Shown one piece after another: positions 49,018 through 59,649 of a stretch of 64,000 nucleotides of DNA (position 1 is the first letter of the stretch; every line of letters starts with the position of its first letter). The position numbers and the translations under genes are program-made. The notes beneath the pieces were generated by a model that saw nothing but the letters and a program-made list of their open reading frames with translations, had not been told where the DNA came from and did no database searches. The DNA lies in NCBI GenBank assembly GCA_037043015.1, contig CM073325.1:2792501-2856500 (forward strand), read 5' to 3'. The DNA comes from Bryum argenteum. Its lineage: Eukaryota > Streptophyta > Bryopsida > Bryales > Bryaceae.

Positions 49018-50159
49018 TTATATATTTAGATTAATAAAATATACATCAATGGTCTCAAACATGGTCTCTATTGGATCATTCCTCAAAATGGGTATTGACC
49101 GTTGGAATCCCTTTACTCTTTGTAAAAGGGTATTATAACATTCGTTTGCAGGTTCACTACTGAGCAACCATAGGCCATGAATGTATATCTTATAATCTGT
49201 GGACGAAATCTCACTGTCTTCATCAAAAGGCCCTATAATCCAAGATGTTATCCTTGATGTAACATACACATCGCAGCTAAACTAAATTTAGCTACTTTTG
49301 ATCCATAAACACTCATTAAAGATGGATCCACCCAAGGCCGTCTTATTCTATCTCGCCTCCAATTCTTTTTGTGATGGATATGCATAGTTGGATAGCAGAG
49401 AAACTCTATCTTACATGCAAATCCCCAATCACAAACACCTATGTACATATTATCTTCTTCTCTCGTGTAATAAGATGTTGTCGGAGACAAATCACAATGT
49501 ATGCTACCATTTATATACGTAAATAGCATACCAAATAAAAAGTGCCAAGACAATCGGATTCGTAGTCGTTGAAACAACTTCACATTGTCGCATCCACTCC
49601 TGGCTCCATACGTGATTTTCCATTGCGCTTCAAGACCATACTTCTCAAAGTTCCAAAGATTCCACCATCGCATATATCCATGCGGTTTAGAAGGATGTAT
49701 GGCAAATAATTTCATAAATAGAGGATGGACCAAAGAACAACTTGTGGCTTCTATGTTCATTGATTGAAAACTATTTCTATGAACAAGACTAATGAAGGCT
49801 TTACAAGCGTACTCCTCTTCTCTTGGAATGAAATCGACTCCTATTATGTGACACTTAAAAATCACACCGTAGCTACGTCTAGCAACCTCCCTATTACCGT
49901 TCAAATCAATAACCTCTGCATCGAGTGGGAGGAAATGCAACAAAGATCCATCTAACACATCTTTGTTTATCCCATGTACTAACCTACGAGGTTCAATTAC
50001 TAATTCTGTCAACTCGGCATCAAGCCATGAAATTTTTGTCATTAAAGAGTCAAAATTGGGATCAAAAGGATCTAAAACTTGGAGCATCCAATTTTTTAAA
50101 TTAGTGGTACCACTATTGACCTCCTCGCAAATAAGACTATCAAACCTCTCAAAAGACAT
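49018..50159 (-). pseudogene. Atypical protein-kinase-like gene, frameshifted
   Basis: The main minus-strand frame (50159 to ~49250, ATG at 50159) shows kinase landmarks: a GVIFKC glycine-loop-like region, EEYACKAF with the VAIK-type Lys near residue 120, HCDLSP (HRD position) at ~221-226 and CDWG (DFG position) at ~243-246, then WVDPSLM where APE would be. The helix that normally follows (S/C-DVY...) is in another frame, DVYVTSRITSWII, continuing to a stop at 49018; so at least one frameshift lies near 49265-49295, with stops in the second frame just upstream of it. HCD and DWG replacements suggest an atypical or inactive kinase. The missing introns suggest a retrocopy or fast-evolving family. 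The ~85-residue N-terminal region is unrecognised. It may be a decayed member of a lineage-expanded kinase-like family. Confidence 0.6.
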
Positions 50160-50462
50160 CCGCTACCTATTTCTTTCTAACACATTTATATCTTTTTACT
50201 ATCTAAATACCTAAAAAAACTAAAGACTACTTCTAGTCTTTTTATTTTATATTCCAATTTTAGAGCTAACGCATAGATCTTCCTATCTTTTAACCGTAGG
50301 TCTAAAACAATCTTATCTCTTTGAGAGAAGTTCCTTTCTCAAAAGACCAACAGTCTACTCCTACTCTTTTTACTTTCAGTTCCTACTTTAATTCTAAGTC
50401 ATAGATTTAGCTACAATCTACTTCTAGTTTTTTTACTTTCTATTCCAATATTGGTTGTGTGG

Positions 50463-50530
50463 ATACAGGAGGCAAGTCTCCACGACGGATTCCAGCGCGG
50501 AACCGTCGTGTGAGACAAAGCCTCCTGTAT
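50463..50530. repeat. 68-bp near-perfect hairpin
   Basis: Arms ATACAGGAGGC...GTCTC.CACGACGG and the complement, about 31 bp each with one 2/3-nt bulge and one single-base bulge, loop AGCGC. Located ~300 bp upstream of the kinase-like ORF start. Confidence 0.75.
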
Positions 50531-51668
50531 TGTAATATAGATGGCCACCCTTTAACTAAAACCACCCCATACCGCAATAAGGTAGAGGCACCTATAACTG
50601 ACCACTTAAGGATTTTAACATATGATATTAAGGTATATATTTTTTTTAGAATTTTTCATGTGTGCAAACATAAGGTTCTTGTTGAATGCAAAAAGTTTCG
50701 TGATTTTATTTGCATTATTCAAATAGTTATAATTTTTTAAAGTGAAAAGTTGCTTGGAACCTAAAATCGATCACATGCTCAAATATACCAATGACATACA
50801 TCTGTTCTTTCAAAATCTAGGAATTGGGCTTGATCGGTTATGGGTCCCCAGTCGGGAATGGGTCCCTTTACCTTAGTTGCGAGTCTGGCTTTTGGGAAGA
50901 GGGCCACTGTTGTTGTGTCCTGGAACGGAATTGGGCTTCCGGGCTCGTCAAATGAAACCATCGCTCATTGTTCTAGCGTTCACGGACAACTTCTCCGGAA
51001 GTCTCGTTGCAAGATAAATAAGCAGATCCTTTTTCAGTAAGTTGTGAAACTTTGGTTTTGGTACATAAGAAGGATCATTCTTCAAACTCCTCTGAAGCAT
51101 GCCCAACCCGTACTATGGGCCGGAGAGTGGAGCCTTGTTTGGTGTGTGAGGAACCCCAACCCACACACTATCCTTGTAACCCGGTCAAGAGGGTTGAGGT
51201 CTCCTAAATTTTAGCACACCATAACTCAATGTTATCCCGTGCCTTCACTCACATTTTGGTGTTCCTGTTAACCAATGGGAGAGTGACACGTGGTAACGAT
51301 TTTATCGGCAGAAACTAATTTTTGTTATAATCACTTGTGTGAAAGTGTGATTGGTGAGCAACCTTTTTGCGTGCCTACCTTCTGGCGTGGGATGAGGTAT
51401 CGACTCTCGCTCGAGCGGAGCCTGGGAGCTTGAGTCACAGCACAGCGGCCCGGCCTGGAGCGCAGAGCTGAGCATGCTCTTAAGGTGTTTGGGCCTGCCT
51501 TTACCTTTGCATGGCAGTTAGACCCCATGCATTGCATTTGTATTGAGGGATTGGATTGAATAAATCCATGGCCTGGAATGTTGGAGCTTATCTGCCTTGG
51601 TTTACTCACAATTGGTACACTGTAAGGATAAAATGCGTATTACCAGGGAATTGATCTACTACCCTTAT
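50531..51668. other. Gene-less region
   Basis: 50820-51040 has a plus-strand frame (66 aa) with no domain. No element ends were recognised. Confidence 0.4.
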
Positions 51669-51815
51669 CACCATATTCGTTTAATTGGGAATTTCTGCAA
51701 GATTGGGACTCTCTAGAATCTACAACTCGTATAGATTTTTCCACAAAATCTATGGTAATTATAGATTTTAGAGAGTCCCAATCTCGCAGAAATTCCCAAT
51801 TAAACGAATATGGTG
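51669..51815. ncRNA. Candidate small-RNA foldback (54-bp arms, nested second hairpin)
   Basis: 51669-51722 and 51762-51815 are nearly perfect complements (CACCATATTCGTTTAATTGG at the outer end, few mismatches). The 39-nt loop contains its own stem ATAGATTTT/AAAATCTAT. Such a structure could be a MIRNA-like precursor or an siRNA source, or a recent inverted duplication. No transcription evidence. Confidence 0.4.
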
Positions 51816-51981
51816 TTCCTTCCTTCTGGCCTGCTTCTGACACAATTTCCATATATGAGTATGGCACATACACATCATTCCGAGCCAATTACAAAATGGT
51901 TACAAAATGATACAGTAGTTTCTTTTGAGATAATCAACCTCTAGAAGAAAAATAACTCCAACCCTATTTGAGACCAGCGTG

Positions 51982-52337
51982 GATAGATAGAAACTCCAGT
52001 TCCTTTCTAGGGGGTGGGGTGAATGAAGTGTCCGTTTGTAATGCTAATATCCCGGTGCCCACCGGACAAGGAGAAATTGGAGCAATACTACTTCACCCTT
52101 TCGAGGGTGGACTCTATAACTGCGCTAGTTTCTAACTAGTTACTAGAGCCTTAGAGATACTTGACATAGTATCCCCCCAAAGGGCTTTGAGGTACCCATA
52201 CAACAAGGTCCAAAGACCCTTCACCATAGTTGGGTGGACTATGGTGGTCAGCACCACTCTAGCATGGGGAATAGAACCCACGAGCTCCTCATTGGGGGCC
52301 ATGAGTCCCAACCACCTAGCCAAGGCCGGTGGTGCCT
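51982..52337 (-). mobile_element. tRNA-derived SINE (copy A)
   Basis: Read on the minus strand: head with A-box-like TAGGTGGTTGGGACTC and B box GGGTTCTATTCCC, then a ~200-bp body, a GGAACTGGAGTTTCTATC block and a short (ATC)n tail. The tRNA head and simple (ATCT)n tail define a SINE; no protein coding. Confidence 0.85.
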
Positions 52338-52636
52338 CATGCCGGTGTGGACAAAGTGTATGTTTGAGCTATCCTTGAAAGCATGTTGGGGCAATATCCA
52401 AACATGTAATTGTAGGATGTGTAGAGCATTAGTTTGAGAAGTTTTACAAATAGTTTCAAATTTGTTTACTACATAAATTGGGAGGTTCATCAATTTAATG
52501 GGTATGGAAGAGTGAAGATTAATCTAGGCAATTGACTTCAAGCAAGCTTTATGACTTCATATGAAGACAAAATTGCAGCCTCTCTTGAAAGTATAGTTCC
52601 ATGATTCTTCATTTTCATCTCTTAATCATTTGAGGT

Positions 52637-53004
52637 TTAACCCTTAAACGCCCATGGGGTGTGAAACGGGCAGCCCAAAATTGGATCACAACATCTTTTG
52701 GACTTGGGCATCATGAATAGTGCACTTTTTGAACAAGGGCATCATGAATGCACCAATCAATGATGAGCTTGCAACCTCCTACAAGGTTATGTACACCCCA
52801 ACCTCGCTACCACAATCCTTTCAAAGCACAAAATCACTCATACAAATTGTGATTTGAATTGTAAAATTTCACTTTTTGAATGCATCACAAGAAGGTGACC
52901 AGTTTGACATCAAATATAAGTGAAAAGTTGAGTACAATGAGAGCTAGAGAGAAGATTCTGTTGGAAGGTGACCCCTCGGGTCACCTTGGGCGTTTAAGGG
53001 TTAA
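52637..53004. mobile_element. ~360-bp TTAA element (uninterrupted reference copy)
   Basis: TTAACCCTTAAACGCCC ... GGGCGTTTAAGGGTTAA with TTAA both sides; core 360 bp. Terminal repeats are intact with their internal TTAA unoccupied. Confidence 0.92.
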
Positions 53005-53760
53005 GAATCACTCGTGGGAGGTTCATCAATTTACTGGAAGTATACATAAAATCATCACTATATGGAAATATCAGAAAGCATGATAATAGATTGGGCAAGT
53101 TCAAAATCGAGGTTTGCCTAAAAGGGACCTTTCATTTGACTTTTCCTTTAACACATATTCAAATAAAAAGTGACCATCTATACCTATATCTTGGTTCCAC
53201 CTCCTTGTGCCACTATAAACACTAGTGAAAACATGGTATGCGTACACCCTACAAGTACACTAGTAGTGGTACATTACACTCTAGCTCAGGTGTAATGTGC
53301 CACCACGGGTGTACTCATGGAGTGTACACGGACCATTGTTTCTATAAGTGATCTTGAATAAATTTTCTCTTTGAGAACATAAAAAAAAAAAAGAAAAAAA
53401 AGAAAAAGAAAAAAAGTAAAAAACTAATGATGGAAATTTCGAGTTGTTGCCCATCAAATCACGGAACCAAGGATTAATAGGTCTACAAGTCTGCCTCCAA
53501 ACCACTCAGGAAATAGATCTTGCCTTATTTGTATTTGAAGACTTATAACAAATAATCCACAGACCAAATGAAGTTTGGTAAATTACATATAAAACTAGAC
53601 TTACCAAGTTTCTTTCATATATCTTTCTCAAAAACCATTTGAAATTAGGGATCTATTTATATCAATGACTCACATCAATGTAGGTTAGTCAGTCACAAGC
53701 TGAGTGCGAGAGGTTTGTGAGATTAGTTTCTAGTTTAGCCCTTCTTATTTAGTTCCTAAG
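53005..53760. other. Gene-less AT-rich stretch
   Basis: No gene or element boundary recognised; A-rich tract at 53380-53420. Confidence 0.45.
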
Positions 53761-54023
53761 TGTTCATTGGATACATTAACAACCCATATAGACATTCTTT
53801 CAAGTTCATTTTATGTATAGGCTTTAGACCAAATATATAGATTATGAATGTTTAAGTTTTTATTTTTGGTCCGCAAGCTTGGACAAAAGGATTCTTTTAT
53901 GGAGGCACGCGGACCAAAATAAGAATCTAAACATCTAGAATCTATTACTTTGTTCAAATCTCAAGCCTATCTATAAAATGAACTTAGAAGAAGGTCAATG
54001 TGGGTTAATATACCCAATGAACA
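53761..54023. mobile_element. 263-bp foldback (long imperfect inverted repeat)
   Basis: Left arm begins TGTTCATTGG and right arm ends CCAATGAACA; arms of ~110 bp match with scattered changes (TATAGGCTTTAGA / CAAGCCTATCTATA, TTTTTGGTCCGC / GCGGACCAAAA). No ORF. Foldback MITE or inverted duplication. Confidence 0.7.
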
Positions 54024-54330
54024 TTGGTAAAGTAAAACAAAGGTTTGAATTTAAAAGAAAGTAAAATATATGTTGATTCCTAGTGTTCTTACAAAATGAA
54101 CTTGTAAGAAGTGCGTGTGGGCTTTAATACCCAACTAGTAAGGTCCCTGTTGTCTCGACGGAGAAGCTAAAAAAGTATCCTGTGTCTACCATTTTCTCGA
54201 AGAATATTATGTTTATTATTCTATGTGTTGCAATTTTTATAATTATTTTTATTTTTTATTTTTTTGGTTTTTAGTTTTTGTTTTTTTACTAAAATTTAAA
54301 TTCTGTACATAGTCCAAAAAGCATAAAAGA

Positions 54331-54582
54331 AGGTAGGTAGGTTGGTAGGTTTGTATGTTGGTAGGTTTGTATGTTGGTAGGTTGGTACGTTGGTGGGTAG
54401 GAAGGGTCGTCAGATTGATAACCCAATTCTGTTATATATATACTAGTAAGGTCCCCATCGTCTCGAAGGAGAAGCTCTTTATATGGTACTTTTAAATAAG
54501 TATCCCGTGTCAACCATTTCTTCAAAAAATATTATGTTGGTAGGTTTGTATGGTGGTAGGTTTGTAGGTTGGTGGGTAGGAA
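54331..54582. repeat. GTTGGTAGGTTTGTAT minisatellite, two patches
   Basis: Patches at 54331-54406 and 54537-54582 of ~16-bp GGTAGGTTTGTATGTT units, each followed by GTGGGTAGGAAGG. The sequence between repeats the AGTAAGGTCCCC...GTCTCGA...GGAGAAGCT motif also present near 54137. Confidence 0.75.
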
Positions 54583-54749
54583 GGATCGCCGTACAATATT
54601 TTATTATAGAAGTAGATAGATTTAGTTGAGGCATTCGTCTTTCCTAAACATCCTAAAAAATGCCAATGCAATATTTGACCATCTAAACAAGAATCCTTGT
54701 TATTGCAAACATGTTAGAAGATAAGCCAAAATCTTTGTATCTAGGAGAT

Positions 54750-55107
54750 TGATAGATAGAAACTTCGGTCCCTTTCTAAGAGGCCCGTGTGAATGAAGTG
54801 TCCGTCCGTAATGCTAATAACCCAATGCCCATCGGTCAAGGGGAAATTGGGACAGTACTACTCCCCTCTTTCGAGGGTGGACACCATAACTACGCTAGTT
54901 TCTAGCTAGTTACTAATACTTTGAAGATACTTGACATAGTATTCCCCAAAGGACTTTGAGGTACCCATACAACAAGGTCCAGGGAACTCCCACTATAGTT
55001 GAGTGGACTATGGTGGTGAGCACCATGCCCACATGGAGAATAGAATCCACAACCTCCTCACAGGGAGCCATGAGCTCCAACCACCAATCCGAGGCATGTG
55101 GTGCCTT
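54750..55107 (-). mobile_element. tRNA-derived SINE (copy B)
   Basis: Same layout as 51982-52337; B-box region GGATTCTATTCTCC is degenerate. Tail (CTAT)n at 54750. Confidence 0.85.
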
Positions 55108-55287
55108 CATATCTAGCAATCAAGACTCTCCATACAATTTGTTATGAATTTCTTTATGAAAATTTCCATGATATTATATGGTTTCCAATTTGTTGCTTAC
55201 AACGCAAAAATACAAGAAGAAAAAGACACTTTTGAATAGAAAACGTTGCGAGACACTACTTGGCAAGCATGGAATATGGGTTGTTAG

Positions 55288-55557
55288 TCAAAGTTGGAGA
55301 TAAGTTAGTGGCATGGATACTTGGAATATGAGACATTTGAATGGGTCCGCATGATGGAAGAAGGCATCCCCTATCCACTCTTCTCCAATCTCCACTGTAC
55401 GAAAGCCGTGGATCAAGCGCTTGATGTAGGGCACATGACCCATTTGAGGAGCGCAACACAATCTTAATATTGCATCGGAAACCGTAATTATATCGTCGTA
55501 ATGCTCGGAATATGTATGTACGCCTTGGAAACGCAGCTCTCGTCCATTCCATCCAAT
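55288..55557 (-). pseudogene. Coding-like fragment of unknown protein (89 residues, no ATG)
   Basis: An open minus-strand frame between stops contains protein-like sequence such as HYDDIITVSDAILRLCCAPQ and VEIGEEWIGDAFFHHADPF, with balanced composition unlike the random frames nearby. It has no start codon, so it would be an internal or last exon, or a gene fragment. I do not recognise the family. A 123-aa ATG frame (55256-55627) overlapping it looks less protein-like and is probably a shadow. Confidence 0.35.
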
Positions 55558-55864
55558 TTACTGTTTCAAATGGATCCGCATAGGAATTTGCTCCACCATA
55601 CCTTATTTTGGTTAGTGGTTCTAACATGAATTATTGTAGGGAATTATGGAACAAGGCACTACTCTAATGATGTTGATTAGTGTCCTGTGTTTTTAATTAG
55701 AAAATTTTGCTCTTAACATAAATTTTTACCAAGAGCATTGATACCAATACCGTTAAAAGTTCCCCATCTTGACCAATATAGATGGTAAAAATATTGGTCA
55801 AAAGTAAGAACGTATAACATATATATGTAAATTAGGGTTACCTAATACTAATCAGCATTATTAG

Positions 55865-56351
55865 GGCCGCTTCACACTATGGCCGTCCAAGTCGAGAGGC
55901 CGTGGGATTGAGAGTCCAAACTTTGTTGAGAGTCCAAAGAAATTTTCTGAAAATAACCAATAAAATATTGTAATTGGGGCCTTTGGTCGGGCATAGTGTG
56001 AAGCCTCCAAAGGCCAAGCCCAAAGTCCAAACCCATATCACTTTATTCCTTGTCCAAGGCATCTTTTTAATCTAACGGCCAAGATCTTGTCAGTTTTGAA
56101 TTTTTTATGAATAAAATGTGACGGCCTCTCTACCATCGTTCGGGTCTCGCAAAATGCAAGAACCAATCGAATGCCGAGAGGCCGTTGCCTTGGTCAAAAA
56201 GCGTTGCCACATAGGCCATTTGGAGAGCGACGGCCGATGGACTTTGGCTTCTAGTGTGAAGGCTCGAGAGGCCAAAACTATGGTTTCCTGCAATTTCATT
56301 GGTTGAAATCGACGGCCTCTCGACCTTCGGCCATAGTGTGAAGCGGCCTCT
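55865..56351. mobile_element. MITE with GGCCGCTTCACACTATGGCC ends
   Basis: The left GGCCGCTTCACACTATGGCC is matched by its exact complement on the right (20 bp). TA flanks on both sides (TAGGG..., ...CTCTA) fit a TA target. The interior has several GGCCTCTCGA words and a partial internal repeat of the end (CATAGTGTGAAG). No coding capacity. Confidence 0.8.
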
Positions 56352-56549
56352 AGTGTAGTGCATATGTGGTTTGAGTAAAGGGAATGAGTAGATCCAAAGT
56401 GGCTTTAAGACCCAAGCTTGAGTCTTATAACCCACTTCGGGTTTACTTGAACCACATATGCAATAGTGTAGTTTGCTGAATCAATCATTTCATTTTTATG
56501 GTATACATCACATTTTTTTCAAAAAATTACACCATTACTTAGATACAAA

Positions 56550-57430
56550 TCTCCTTATCTCCTAAGAGCTGGGAATGTCAAAAATCAACATTTTGGATGA
56601 AAGGCATAAACTTTGTGGAACCATAAATTCTTCACCCAAACTCTGTTTTGAACGTCCCAAAATGTAATGGGGCCCAAATCAAGTCTGGTACGTGTGGTAA
56701 AAATTGCAAGGCCATACAATTAAGTATGAGTTCATGACATGAATTTTAGTGAAAGCAAATTTGGGTTCTTGAACACTAGGCATGATTTACCATTGCAAGC
56801 CAATGGTGTAGTCAAATATAGTCCTTCATAATTTATTTATTTTGCATAATTATGACCTTAAGATGATTTCCAGCGGCTTTGTAGTTGGAAGAATTCTGAA
56901 TTCGAGTACTTTTGGCATTTGATTTGCTATGATGCTTCTACAATAAAAAGGCAACAAAATGGATGTTTTTTGAGGAGCTAGATCACTTTCATTTAATGTT
57001 GAATTTCAACTTTGTTTGTAGGGTAGGATTTTAATTCGAATCTAGTTCTTGTGATAGAAACCTTAAAGTCCATCCAAGATGTGAGGAAGTTATGGCATAC
57101 ATTGTTGTGCAAAAGGTCCAGTTTTGAACATTCTTACTTTGTAAAACTTAGGGCAATCATCACCATTGCAAGGGCATTATTTGCTAAAAAGAATGTTTCT
57201 GACATTTTAGTTTATTTTTATTCTTAGTTCGAAAAGTTTATTTAGATAAAAGATAAACAACTTCCTAGTTGGTGACTTTTCACTGCAATAACTCCATAGG
57301 TAGCACTTCACTTCCAAAGTGCAACACAATAAAATTTTGTGATCCCTAACACGTTACGATCTCGCAATCTACGAGGCCTCATTACTCAGAAATTTGACCC
57401 ACATTCATTTATAGATTCCACATATTTTGA
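56550..57430. mobile_element. Diverged relative of the 986-bp TTAA element
   Basis: Parallels 30200-31100 in order (ACATTTTGGATG, CCCAAATCAAGTCT, GCAAGCCAATGGTG, GAGGAGCTAGATC). Terminal TTAA ends are no longer recognisable. Confidence 0.65.
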
Positions 57431-58154
57431 ACCAAGTGCAACACCTACCGACCATATATTGTAGGTCATATCAAACTTTATACCTCAAGTTTGAGTAGGA
57501 GCTTTCATTCTATAGTCAGGAAAACTCTCATTCAGTAGAGTGGTCTAGAATGGAGCACGTCCCTCTAGTAATCTTCACTCAGAAATACATAATAGCTGCC
57601 CCCATGCAACAGTACCATGTACTCATTGTAAACTTTTACAGGGAATCATTTTGGGGCACCATTTTAGAAACACCTATATTATTTCATGCATGCAGTATAA
57701 TTCCAGACATAGCATAATTCGAGGGCAGGGCAGGCAACAAAAATCAAAGCTGGAGGAGAGCAGGGCACTTGGCTTGTAAGTGAATGATAAGGAATTGGCT
57801 CAATAGGAATCTTGCATGCTCAGCCGGTCTTGAGGAAAATTCAAATGCATTGGGATTATGATAATCAAGCTTGTAATTATTTGCTAAAAAAAAAAGAAAA
57901 AAAGAAAAAAAGAGAAGGAGTGAGAATGAATGAGTAGTAAAAAAAGGAATGATGTGGCAAGGGAGTGTCTTTTTGGGGGGAGGAAAAAAGGGGGATTGGT
58001 GACTTGGCATGGTACATGTGGCTTTACTCTATTGCTCATGTAACCATTACCCTTGTTTGCTGCATGTAACTCATCAACACTATTCCAAAGCCCCCCCCCC
58101 CTATGCCTACTAGAAATGGAGTGGTAATAATTATGCCTACTATCATTCCTTGAA
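57431..58154. other. Gene-less region
   Basis: 57565-57680 repeats part of 37790-37910. The rest has short poly-G/A tracts; no gene. Confidence 0.45.
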
Positions 58155-58217
58155 GAAGAGAAACTCCAACCTATGTAGAGGCCGGCGTGAATAGAGTGTT
58201 CGTTCGACTTAGTATGC
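58155..58217 (-). repeat. SINE tail fragment, variant subfamily
   Basis: GAGAAACTCCAACCTATGTA and GGCCGGCGTGAATAGAGTG match the tail half of the split SINE at 42630 rather than that of copies A-C. Confidence 0.55.
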
Positions 58218-58254
58218 TCAAGTATGCTCAATTTCGCATATTAGATAATGCTTT

Positions 58255-58322
58255 CATGGTTTCCTTGATTACAGTTGAGTCGAAGCAAATACCTCGACTC
58301 AACTATAATCCAGGAGACCATG
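58255..58322. ncRNA. Candidate 68-nt hairpin (29-bp arms, 10-nt loop)
   Basis: 58255-58283 pairs with 58294-58322 with one G-U wobble and two mismatches. Could be a small-RNA precursor or a mini inverted repeat; no expression evidence. Confidence 0.35.
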
Positions 58323-58460
58323 AGGTTCAAAAATCATTGATCGGCTAGTGTTCAAATATTTGAAAAGAAAAGGAGGAAAAAGGGAAGGGTAAGAGAGAGA
58401 ATGATGAGGATTACTTTAGAAAATCAGGCTCAAACTTCTCCAGTCCATGAATTAATTTTT

Positions 58461-58464
58461 GATA

Positions 58465-58537
<73 letters not shown>

Positions 58538-58538
58538 G
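58461..58538. repeat. (AT)n microsatellite with ATGT interruptions
   Basis: About 78 bp of AT repeats, with TATATGTGTAT at the left and TATGTATATATG at the right. Confidence 0.9.
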
Positions 58539-58704
58539 TCATGGTCGGGGCTCTTGGCCAAGAGCTATGACCAAGAAAATAAAAAATGAATTTTTGAGTG
58601 GCTTGGTTTTACACTCTTGTAGTGTAAACTGAATTTGGGCGAGGACAAGTTCAAGCTCCAATTCTCTAATATAAAGCCTCATCGTTCTCATGGTACAAGA
58701 AGTT

Positions 58705-58919
58705 GGGCTGTCTTACATGACACACTTTCCGTGATGTCCGTCTAAATTGTCGTGTTCGACATGTCCGTCTGATGCTGAGTTCGACAAACATGTCTGACCG
58801 TACTTGAAGATGCATAGTAAAAACATGAACATTTGCCTCTTCGATATTGCATGCCTCCTTCGAGGGTGAATGAATGACTGAATGTCGTCATGTCTCTCTG
58901 TCTCATAAGACAACCTTGC
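58705..58919. mobile_element. MITE related to the heat-shock-element MITE, without the array
   Basis: Ends GGGCTGTCTTACATGACAC and the complement of GCAAGGTTGTCTTATGAGAC are diverged versions of the 42742 element ends; it shares GTGTTCGACATGTC. No TTCTAGAA array is present. Confidence 0.55.
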
Positions 58920-58988
58920 AAGAAGCGGCAAAAGAGAGAATGACTTCAACCTGCAATTTGACTCTATCTTATCAAATTGCAAGTGCAA

Positions 58989-59352
58989 GATAGATAGATA
59001 TATAGAAACTCCGGTCCCTTTCTAAGGGGCCGACGTGAATGAAGTGGCCGTTCGTAATGCTAATATCCTGATGGCCACCGGACAAGGGGAAATTCAAACA
59101 ATACTACTTCCCCCTCTCGAGGGTGGACACTATAACTATGCTAGTTTCTAGCCTAGTTACTAGTGCCTTGAAGATACTTGACATAGTATCCCCCAAAGGG
59201 CTTTGAGGTACCCATACAACAAGGTTCAAAGACCCCCCACAATAGTTGGGTGGACTATAGTGGTGAGCACCGCGCCGGCATGGGGAATAGAACCCACGAC
59301 CTCCTCATTGGGGGCCCAAGCCCTAACCACCAAGCCAAGGCTTGTGGTGCCT
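58989..59352 (-). mobile_element. tRNA-derived SINE (copy C, best preserved)
   Basis: Minus strand, 5' to 3': TTGGCTTGGTGGTTAGGGC (A box), GTGGGTTCTATTCCCC (B box), body with GGGGGATACTATGTCAAGTA, then CCGGTGGCCATCAGGATATT, GGGACCGGAGTTTC and a (TATC)n tail. Length ~364 bp. Confidence 0.88.
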
Positions 59353-59649
59353 AAAAAGTGCAAGAAACAAGGGTACACACAAATCTAGTTCACCTAGAAA
59401 CAGAAACTCCAACATACTCAATTCTTGTCAATCCTCAAACAGGTGTTCGGGCTTGCAAAACATTGCCTTCCCTCTTTTTTTTCTTTTTTTTTCTTTTTTT
59501 ACTATGAAAGACAATTTTTAAAAATGAGTCTATCTAGACTTACTAAATTTATCTAAATAAAAAATACGACATACATGTACATGTCTAAGTTAGTTGCTAC
59601 ATCTAAGATGTTATGTTATTTTCATCATCAATGGGGAAATGGAGAAACT

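Noticed and set aside
51640-51888. 82-codon minus-strand frame
   Set aside because: Falls across the foldback at 51669-51815; palindromic peptide content shows it is a by-product.
58989-59352. A and B boxes considered as a functional tRNA gene
   Set aside because: No cloverleaf with paired acceptor arms can be drawn; the same head recurs in several copies with a body and tail, i.e. a SINE.
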